A stretch of 64,000 nt of DNA from Oxytricha trifallax (taxonomy: Eukaryota; Ciliophora; Spirotrichea; Sporadotrichida; Oxytrichidae). The notes under the pieces were generated by a model that ran no database searches, had not been told where the DNA came from, and worked only from the letters and a program-made list of their open reading frames with translations. Of this stretch, positions 57,201 through 64,000 are shown one piece after another; the first letter of the stretch is position 1; each line of letters opens with the position of its first letter. Both the position numbers and the translations under genes were made by a program. The stretch spans positions 62,001 through 126,000 of the forward strand of contig ARYC01000320.1 in the NCBI GenBank assembly GCA_000711775.1. Reading direction: 5' to 3'.

Positions 57201-57711
57201 TAATGATGATTTGAGTCCCTACAGATCTTTCAATAATCAAACAAGTGTTTTGTACTAAGATCACAGTCCAGAGAACAAAAACTATGAAAATAGATCCAAT
57301 CAATTGCATTCCAATAATTAAGCTGGAAGAAATGTATTTGGAATACAAAATGAAAAGCAGACCAATAACTTATTTAGTTCAGTATAAAAGAATCAAGTTT
57401 AAGTTCTTGATTAGAGCAACCTATAGGGCTCTGATTTATAGAGAAGCACGATATCCCGTTAATAAGCTTCAAGATAATCGAATTAGAGTCAGGGTTAGCT
57501 TCTATTTAGATTAAATTTTGAAATTGGAGAAGGAAAGACAGCTAAAATAAACGTCAGAGAAGGGGATAATTTCAAAATATTGGCGCAATAATTTGTTTAA
57601 GAGCATAATATGGGAGTAGACGCAGTTTAGAAAGTATAATATCTAATTGAACAAACCTATAAAACTAAGATGTAATAACAGTAGAATTAATAAACAGGAT
57701 AAAACTATTGA
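54225..57711 (+). CDS. 1,071-residue protein: degenerate Ras-like GTPase domain plus coiled coil and repeated C-terminal domain
   Basis: Five MDSs (54225-54414, 54479-55180, 55315-56324, 56369-56620, 56650-57711) joined by TCCAAATT, GCAG, TTGGGAA and AAAGAT give 1,072 codons in one frame. Residues 10-130 resemble a small GTPase: P-loop GDPGAGKS at 17-24, LMYDISNF, and GNKMD at 121-125. The DTAGQE switch is not recognisable. A long Gln/Asn/Asp-rich region follows, then a segment (LISLRIKLSSSHYVSASV), a coiled coil (KQLEQIEREKRLQEAAQR) and two similar domains, each with VREGDN or AREGDN and a following LxxxF helix. A 24-nt GT..AG intron near 57030-57053 is possible but not required. Role unknown; the architecture recalls ciliate cytoskeletal or ciliary proteins, as inference only. 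Confidence 0.65.
54415..54478. other. 64-bp IES, pointer TCCAAATT
   Basis: The 8-bp repeat TCCAAATT occurs at 54415-54422 and 54479-54486. Excision joins RDFKNNVQI to VFQFTSDM and removes an early TGA. Confidence 0.7.
55181..55314. other. 134-bp IES, pointer GCAG
   Basis: GCAG at 55181-55184 and 55315-55318. Excision links VRQRC to STSNDIQ and keeps the frame across AT-rich DNA containing TGA. Confidence 0.55.
56325..56368. other. 44-bp IES, pointer TTGGGAA
   Basis: The 7-bp repeat TTGGGAA at 56325-56331 and 56369-56375. Excision removes a TGA and keeps the frame (SNQLGNKIKSR). A 23-nt GT..AG intron at 56346-56368 would give another in-frame reading, but the long repeat favours an IES. Confidence 0.6.
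56621..56649. other. 29-bp IES, pointer AAAGAT
   Basis: AAAGAT at 56621-56626 and 56650-56655. Excision joins NTGTKD to QRKLLAQV, whereas the direct reading hits a TGA within 14 codons. Confidence 0.65.
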
Positions 57712-58428
57712 AGTATAATTTTATTGTGCAATTGTTTTTATTCTAATTATTTCTAAGATATATAAATATTAAATTTCAATATTTATATTTATATTTGACT
57801 TGAATTGAATATATTTATAATTAGCAGAGCAGTGTCTCTGTGTTCTACGAATAGATAGTGTAAGTATCTATACGCTCCGGGTCTAAGTGTGCTTGTATGA
57901 GTGTGTGAGGAGTGCTAAGTAATGAATCGCGGAGATGAGAGTGTGAGAGTGAGTGAGAGGAGAGCAATAAACCTTGATAATATCTTAATAAAACATAAAG
58001 TATTTAATTGTATAATTTGTAATTTATCAATCTAACTATAATCTGAATATTTTGAAATATTTCAATAGTTAAATTATTGAGTTTGAATAGGAACTACTAC
58101 TGAGAGTGATTCATAGCTAAGCTTTTCATATACTCATACTAGTACCTATTAGATATACGGTCCCACACATGGGCATTAATTACCTGTTTAAAAGTTTGGG
58201 GAAAGTATAGTGAAATAAATATATAAAACAAATAAATCCGTGCTATATTTACAAGTGGCTAAATCTGTTGTTCTTTACAATCTCCGTAATTAATTAGCAA
58301 ATTAATAAGATTTAATATAAAAGATGGATATAACTAAAATGTGATTCATGAGCAATATAAAATAAATTAATAAGTTACACCTATTTAAAATTACTTAAAT
58401 ATACAACGTCTTTCTTAAATAAAACAAA
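57712..58428. other. Spacer before the ATPase gene with a G/T-rich island
   Basis: 57826-57970 is unusually GC-rich for this DNA, with GTGAGTGTGAGAG-like runs and CGCTCCGGG. No frame is convincing on either strand. It could be an untranslated leader, an RNA gene or an MDS of one. 58095-58250 also has mixed composition (TACGGTCCCACACATGGGC) and may be 5' regulatory DNA of the ATPase gene. Confidence 0.35.
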
Positions 58429-59735
58429 ATGATGCAATTTGCGATGAAGGTAAATACTATTTTTATAATTAAAGAAAGTTATAATATTTATAAATATTAT
58501 TTTTCACACCTTTTAAAAGTTTGGGTATCCCAACCTAATATTTATAGTCAAGAATATCAGCGTCAGGAGCTAGCCTAGATGGCAACGCTTGACAAGATTT
58601 CCGAAGATAAAAAAGGCAAAAAGGGAAAGAAAAAGTAAGGAGGTATGGCCAATGCTGTGTCTTCAACCGAAAAAATTAGACAATCTAAACTATAAGCATA
58701 TTAAAACTTATTAATAGATTTATAATTAAATGAATGGGTATGTGCTAGTCTCTTTAATTTTTAATTTATTTTATTTAGACCGATCATATTATTGATCAAG
58801 AGGACCTAGCCAAGCAACTTGAGACTGTAGTTTAATATATAAGTAATTAGTTGTCAGAGAAGAAGGGACTACCTTGGTATCTTCAATTCCTTATATTGAT
58901 AGTATTCTACTAACTTTTCAACTATTTACTATGGGCAGGAGCCCTTCTTTGCTTCATTTCATTTTTTTAAATAATAATTAAGCTGCACTTATGGCTCAAT
59001 TCAAAAACTTCATCCATCTAAAGTTAAAAATAATTTAAATGGAGATCAATGCTGTTGAACTTGTTCCTGGAGATATTGTTGAAATCAACAATAAACCCTC
59101 TAAAAAATTGGATTATATCGTGTAATAATACTTAATTTGATGATTATGCAAGACTCATTAAATGCACTATTGCTATCTTTCAAAATAAAAAGCCAATTAA
59201 TTAGTAATTTTAATTTTTTAAGTAATATAAATTAATATTTAATATCACAATTTATTATAATTAAGTTGTGACATTCAGTTGCATGACAATTATGACCATT
59301 TAGAATTCACGCTTCCCATACTGCTTCACTACACAATCGAGTTGTTCGAGTACATCCTTTGCATAGCTCGCGAAGTCCTTCAAAAAATAACAAAGGCAAT
59401 AAAATCTTTAAAGATCTCAACGCTCTGAGAATTAGATTTTTCATTGAAATCGTTAGCTTCAATAATAACCAAAAATTATTAAAAAATTCTTAGACTTCTT
59501 TCTTAATAAAAATAATGAATTTTTTAAATAAATCATCAAACTAAATAAATATTTTAATTATTCTAAATTTTTTCTTATATAATATTCATGCGATAAAATA
59601 TAAAGTTCATTTTAATGATCTAATAGGAATTTATTATTTAAAACAAAACAAAAAACAAACATTTATAATTAGAAATGGGATTAGAATGGAGAAAACATTC
59701 CAGCTGATGTTGTCCTTATTAAAACTATACCATTT
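58429..59735 (+). CDS. Na+/K+-type P-type ATPase alpha subunit, N-terminal MDSs (scrambled gene)
   Basis: Starts MMQFAMK; a 111-nt intron or IES follows (58450-58560). 58561-58737 gives a Lys-rich N-terminus (KKGKKGKKK) as in Na,K-ATPase alpha subunits. A 41-nt intron lies at 58738-58778, then TDHIIDQEDLAKQL. 58843-58965 reads NQLSEKKGLPWYLQF and FNYLLWAGALLCF (first membrane segments). 58990-59090 gives MAQFKNFI and VELVPGDIVEIN (actuator domain), and 59688-59735 gives NGENIPADVVLIKT. Segments between these, including the TGES loop, are missing here and must lie elsewhere. The enzyme pumps cations across the plasma membrane. Confidence 0.85.
59308..59460 (-). CDS. Coding island on the opposite strand inside the ATPase locus
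   Basis: Read on the minus strand, this gives EKSNSQSVEIFKD and, after about 25 bases, KDFASYAKDVLEQLDCVVKQ. Neither piece resembles any part of a P-type ATPase. It lies between two actuator-domain MDSs on the plus strand. It could be an MDS of a different, interleaved gene. The 25-bp gap has AAAGA/AAGGA-like edges, but the pointer is uncertain. Confidence 0.4.
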
Positions 59736-59871
59736 AAATAATTTTTTAATTCATAATAACTGCTAAGATTACCAGAAGAGAAAGCAAAGAAAGCTTATTT
59801 AAAAAAATTATTAATAAATAAATAATGATTGCAACACTTTTAAAAAATATTTTATTCAATGAAATTATATT

Positions 59872-61770
59872 AGTAAGTGTTTTCATAATTATTTTACCTT
59901 TTTATGTCTTATCAATACCCTTTCTAAGGTAGACTTTTCTAGTTTCGTCATAGAAGAATATAATCATGTAGAAGGACATAGCTGGAATACCGAAATGACT
60001 GCATGCAACAGCTCTTGTACCAAGACCAACTTCAATTGGCTGAACATAACTTAATAATAAATTTATATATAATACTTTAAGATTAATTAAAAACAACATA
60101 TTTTGCAGGAATAATTAATTTTGTAAATTTAATAAAAAGAGTTTCATAATTAATGATATAAAAAATACAAATTTAAACATACTATGATATATTATATATA
60201 ATTACAGTAAGTGTTTCTAGCAATCCAACCTGTATATCTGACTTTACCTTTGAAATATTTTATTAAATAATAGTGTAATATAGTTTCAAAAAGAAGTGAG
60301 TAGTTAGCTTGCATATTGCCAATAAGTTTCTCAATAATAATAGTTCTTGTCTTGCAAATCAAGAGATTGATCCATTAAACATAGATAGGAAGGCTCCTTG
60401 TCCGTACTTTTGAGCTTCAGTGGTATAGCAAATTTAAATATATATTCTTTGAATAATTAGGGAATGTCTTCATCAGTTGGATCCCATCTGCATTGAGACC
60501 ATTCTTCTGCTCTTCTGTGTACGTAGAACAATCTTATGTCCACATAGGATTCAGTCAATTAAAGTTTTACTAAATAAACCCCATTAGTCAATTAAGAATG
60601 AAGATTAGGAGATAAGAACAATTAAATTAAAATATAATTATAATTGGCTGAAATTAAATATAATTAGGCTGAAAACAAATTTACGCACCCTGATTGGTTT
60701 ATTTTATAGAGACAATTTATCGAACCAATGGTTTTAATAATTAGGCCAAAAATTATCAATTTACGCCAATAATAATTATATTTTAATTTAATTGTTCTTA
60801 TCTCCTAATCTTTGTTCTTAATTGACTAATGGGGTTTTAGCACTAATAAATTAGTTTATTTTAATGAGTACTACCATCCCAGAAGACGGTGGTCTTGTCA
60901 TATCCATATTGGGAGTTTCCGAAGTTTGGTTGATTTGGATCATAAACATCATTTGGAGAAACTTAACTCTTGTTAAATTATATTAGAATATCTTGTCATT
61001 AAATTAACAATATAAATGATCATTCTCTTTAATAATCGTTAATTACAAAATCAAATTAAGAAATAATACTTTGTGATTCACAAAGATTTCTCAATTTAAT
61101 TTTTAATAGATTTTAATTTTTTTAAAAAATTCTTTTAATCAGTTATATATTTAGTTTTAAGCACATTATTTTCTTATTTCTAATTAAATTACTTTAATAA
61201 TGTTTAAAAATTAATTATATGTACTTTTCTTCTTTTATATTTTTATTTTTGTTAAAATTATTATATATATTTTCCCTTAATTAAAAATGAATTAAAACCC
61301 CTTCGCTTCTATTATTTATTCTTAATTATAGTTGAAATAATAAGAAAAAACAATTTTAATATTTGTTATTCATAAATTTAAAATTAAACAAATTAATAAC
61401 TCTAAATTGTGACTGGTCTGATTCCATAGTCATTTAAATTAGTTATTGTAGATAGGTTATTTTATAATACTTAATAATATTGAAAAATAAATTAAAATAT
61501 GATTAGTAAAAAGTAATTATTTAAATTATAAGAAGTTTTCCGTATAAAATGAAAATTTTGAAATTATATTATTCATGTTTATTTATTTAAATCACCTTTT
61601 ATATTCTTCCAGCAGCTGTTTGGAAAATTCCAGTTTGCATGATTTAATTTATAAGTTTTGCATTGACTAAATGATCTTAGCACATATATTGGCATTCTTT
61701 CCATGATATCAAGCTAAGCAATAATTAGTTATTATCATATCAGTTCCGATATCAACACAAAGAATTAGAA
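59872..61770 (-). CDS. Na+/K+-type ATPase alpha subunit, inverted C-terminal MDSs
   Basis: On the minus strand, in order: ILCVDIGTDM (about 61730-61760), LDIMERMP (61690-61715), LVNAKLI and MQTGIFQTAAG (61610-61680), NDVYDPNQPNFGNSQYGY and TTVFWDG (60868-60960), RLFYVHRRAEEWSQCRWDP (60460-60540), TEAQKYGQGAFL and ICKTRT (60300-60425), then VGLGTRAVACSHFGIP, FFYDETRKVYLRKGIDK (59893-60058). These are the M6 to M10 and C-terminal segments of a Na,K/H,K-type ATPase, in the right order but opposite to the N-terminal part. A 46-bp C-terminal MDS (60206-60251, KVRYTGWIARNTY) is displaced between them. The interval also holds MITE family A copy 2. Confidence 0.85.
60206..60251 (-). CDS. Displaced 46-bp C-terminal MDS of the ATPase
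   Basis: Encodes KGKVRYTGWIARNTY, which corresponds to the last residues of Na,K-ATPase-type pumps (GGW..ETYY in animals). Its two edges are long repeats: plus-strand TTTACCTTT at 60243-60251 and 59893-59901, and AGTAAGTGTTT at 60206-60216 and 59872-59882. Translating on the minus strand, the first pointer continues RKGIDK into this MDS, and the second leads back to 59882. So the segment has moved out of its linear position. Confidence 0.7.
60577..60836. mobile_element. MITE family A, copy 2 (260 bp)
   Basis: Ends AACCCCATTAGTCAATTAAGAA and its complement. Exactly the same length as copy 1 at 30471-30730, with matching internal words (AAGAACAATTAAATTAA, CACCCTGATTGG). It sits between two inverted MDSs of the ATPase gene, hence inside an IES. 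Confidence 0.8.
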
Positions 61771-62299
61771 CTAATTTATAATAATCAGGAATACTCCCAA
61801 TTATTATTTTATTGTTTATTTATTATTATATATTATATCTATATTTTTAAAAATATATTTAAATAAAAATCTCATAATTTATTTAATAAATTTTAGGAAT
61901 AAAAAAATATATAAATAATTAAAATAATATTATTAAAGTGAAAGCAATAAAACAATAATTTAAGTAAATGGTAAAGCCTTTTATTTAAAGAATGAAATTA
62001 AAAAAATAATTATTGCTTTTAATCTATGAATTTGAATTCTTTTATCTTAATTTAAAACAACATCAAATATAATAAACATAAGTATGCTATAAATTGACTA
62101 GAATTTATACACAATTAAAAATTCTTAATTTCATATATTTAATTAAGTAAAAAACATAATATTTTAAGTTTTAAATGTTGGATGAGAGAGTATAGCAAAT
62201 TGATTTCTTTAAGTTACAGATAAGCATTAAATACCATTCACAATAGAACTGAAGTTATAAGAATTATTATATATAATCAGAAGTTTTTGAGATGGAGTA

Positions 62300-62412
62300 G
62301 TTCTTGCGAATACAATTTCTGGCTTTGAAATCCACTCAATCAAGAATATACTTTATGATTTATTACATTAGTCTCAGTAAGAGTATCACCATGAATAACG
62401 ATAGCTCTAATA
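62300..62412 (-). CDS. ATPase alpha subunit, inverted P-domain MDS
   Basis: On the minus strand: RAIVIHGDTLTE, matching CVIHG.DL in Na,K-ATPases, then after a short gap EWISKPEIVFARTTP, matching the EIVFARTSP motif of the phosphorylation domain. This is the 5'-most part of the inverted block; its downstream partners are at 61770 and below. The TGDGVND hinge is not in this window. Confidence 0.8.
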
Positions 62413-62469
62413 CTAAAAATAAATAATTTGATTTATAAAGATAATTTAAGTAAATTGAATTATTTTTAT

Positions 62470-63320
62470 GATTGGTATTATTGTTGCTAATGTACCTGAG
62501 GGTCTTTTGGTCACTGTAACTGTATGCCTGGCTTTAACAGCAAAGAAAATGGCACAGAAAATGGTGCTTGTTAAGAATTTGGAATCAGTCGAAACTCTTG
62601 GATCAACTTAAATTAAATATATAATGACAAGACTGGTACTCTTACTCAAAACAAGATGATAGTCTGGTTATTATATTTGGATTACTTGACGCCTCAACCA
62701 ATTAAATTCAATAAAAAATAATCCAGATGTTTAACTTGGATATGATGTTGAGAACCATAGTTTCTAATAACTCATGCAATGTGTAGCTCTAGGCTCCAAG
62801 GCTTCATTCATTATGTGTTAAATTCTCAGTCTAATTAAATTAATATGACAATATTATTTTTATTCTCATACATGCCAACCACCGAGGAGATGAAGAAATA
62901 TATTGCTATTAAGAATGGAAAGAAACCTGATGCTTACAAGAATCACGTTCTCACTGAAGAAGAGAAGAGAGAATCCACTGAAGCACTTTTAGCTGCTGAA
63001 GAAGAGCAAACAATCTAAAATAGAAAGACTTAGGGTGATGCTTCAGAGTCAGGTCTCATTAAATTCCTCTAACCAATCTGGGATCTTGAACAATACTATT
63101 TAACATAATTAATATATTTAATACAGAAGAAAATATCCAGTCTTCACTTTTGAATAAGATGGAAAACCAACTGAAACACTCATTCCATTTAACGAAATTA
63201 TATATTTTATTTAAATAAAAAATGTAGTTGATAATTGATTCTCATCTGAAATTAAATTCAACATGTTCGTTAGAGATATGAATGAATAAGTTAAGGATTT
63301 AATCATAGAAAGTTTTGTCA
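62470..63320 (+). CDS. ATPase alpha subunit, central MDSs (M4, phosphorylation site, N domain)
   Basis: 62470-62609 reads [18 protein letters not shown], the M4 ion-binding motif VPEGLL, through [14 protein letters not shown]. 62622-62655 reads [11 protein letters not shown] with the phosphorylated Asp. The few residues between (S-x-ICS) are absent, so a tiny MDS lies elsewhere. 62735-62812 gives [17 protein letters not shown], 62879-63100 the N domain with [11 protein letters not shown], 63125-63200 [11 protein letters not shown], and 63241-63297 [14 protein letters not shown]. Back on the plus strand, opposite to the C-terminal block immediately to its left. The rest of the N domain continues beyond the window or is scrambled. 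Confidence 0.85.
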
Positions 63321-63471
63321 AACTAAAGCTTAATTATACGTTAGATGTATCTTTTATTAATATTCCAATTTTTGTTTATTTAAATTAGTTATTAATTGAA
63401 CTTGAAACCCTATAAAAAATTGAAATTTAACTTTTTATAGTGAAATTAACTTAATTACAATTTCAAGAATA
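63321..63471. other. AT-rich IES DNA at the right edge of the ATPase locus
   Basis: No coding island; it separates the last readable N-domain MDS from MITE family B. Confidence 0.4.
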
Positions 63472-63893
63472 ATTATTGTAAAAAAAGTTTTAAACTTGGA
63501 AGATTAATTAAAATTAGATTTAATATAAATCAAAATCTTGACAGTTAAAGTTGGCAAAATTGAACGATCTTGGGCTCATTCGATAGAGAATTCAAAATTA
63601 GCTGGACTTTATTATTGGCGGTACTATTTTATCTCATCTCTGGAGCGAGATAACATCACTTTAATTAAACGTCCATAAATTCATTAAATTACACCCTCAC
63701 ATTAAAGTGATGTTATCTCGCTCCAGGGATGAGATAAAATAGTACCACCAACAATAAAGTCCAGCTAATTTTGAATTCTCTATCGAATGAGCCCAAGATC
63801 GTTCAAATTGCCAACTTTAACTGCCAAGATTTAGATTTATATTAAATCTAATTTTAATTAATTTTCCAAATTCAAATGTATTTCTACAATATT
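63472..63893. mobile_element. MITE family B, copy 2 (hairpin-forming, about 420 bp)
   Basis: Two arms of about 190 bp. The inner part is nearly perfect: ATCTCATC..GGAGCGAGATAACATCACTTTAAT against its complement near 63690-63735. The outer part (GAACGATCTTGGGCTCATTC / GAGCCCAAGATCGTTC) is inverted too. A 35-35,419-kb copy (35058-35419) matches the right arm. No ORF. Confidence 0.8.
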
Positions 63894-64000
63894 TATATAC
63901 AAGAATAAAATTAAAAGATTTTCTTCTATCATAATTGGTGCAATTTTATTTTTAAGGTTAAGAAAGGAAAATTATATATACTTGATTCGACATAATATTC

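Noticed and set aside
57245..57514. 89-codon plus-strand ORF
   Set aside because: A shifted frame of the 1,071-residue gene, in which the true frame reads through many TAA/TAG.
1..64000. tRNA, rRNA, CRISPR arrays and bacterial-type operons
   Set aside because: None seen: no cloverleaf-like sequence with CCA-type boxes, no rRNA-like GC-rich core, no spaced short repeats; all genes are eukaryotic with introns and the ciliate code.

Overview
The window reads as germline (micronuclear) DNA of a spirotrich ciliate of the Oxytricha/Stylonychia type. Four things in the sequence show this. Coding frames run through many TAA and TAG codons, read as Gln, and end only at TGA. Genes are cut into AT-poorer coding islands (macronuclear-destined segments, MDSs) by AT-rich inserts (internal eliminated sequences, IESs) flanked by short direct repeats (pointers). 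Two complete telomere-bearing element (TBE) transposons with C4A4 ends and 3-bp ANT target duplications are present. Part of the right-hand gene lies on the opposite strand to the rest, as in a scrambled gene. Introns are short GT..AG, mostly about 24-55 nt.

Layout. 1-6.8 kb: decayed AT-rich DNA with two weak coding-like islands. 6.8-9.5 kb: a LINE-like 3' fragment with an (ATT)n tail, then a 1.1-kb element with 264-bp inverted arms and one small ORF. 11.5-19.3 kb: a gene-dense, nearly uninterrupted block with an APC4-like anaphase-promoting-complex subunit (+), a BPI/LBP-like lipid-binding protein (-), an alpha/beta hydrolase (-), a 504-bp inverted-repeat element with an 8-bp target duplication, and an ICT1-type GGQ peptidyl-tRNA hydrolase (+). 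20.4-29 kb: small possible exons, a second long-armed element (21.7-22.9 kb) and TBE copy 1 (24.2-28.3 kb). 29.2-49.8 kb: one very dispersed gene. At least thirteen pointer-bounded IESs can be joined in frame in it, the largest 7.2 kb; these IESs house a MITE, an unknown ORF, a TBE relic, a 0.57-kb palindrome and TBE copy 2. 50.4-57.7 kb: a DHHC palmitoyltransferase (-), a 109-residue Q-rich protein with one IES, and a 1,071-residue Ras-like/coiled-coil protein rebuilt by removing four IESs. 58.4-63.3 kb: a scrambled Na+/K+-type P-type ATPase alpha subunit. Its N-terminal part is on +, its C-terminal half is inverted on -, and its central P and N domains are on + further right.

The host genes are housekeeping (cell cycle, mitochondrial translation rescue, lipid and ion handling). 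The inserts between MDSs are where mobile DNA accumulates, as expected if all IESs are removed when the somatic nucleus forms. IES junctions below were found by eye: each needs a direct repeat in matching codon phase that restores an open frame. They are inferences until compared with macronuclear DNA. Domain assignments rest on recognisable motifs, not on searches.
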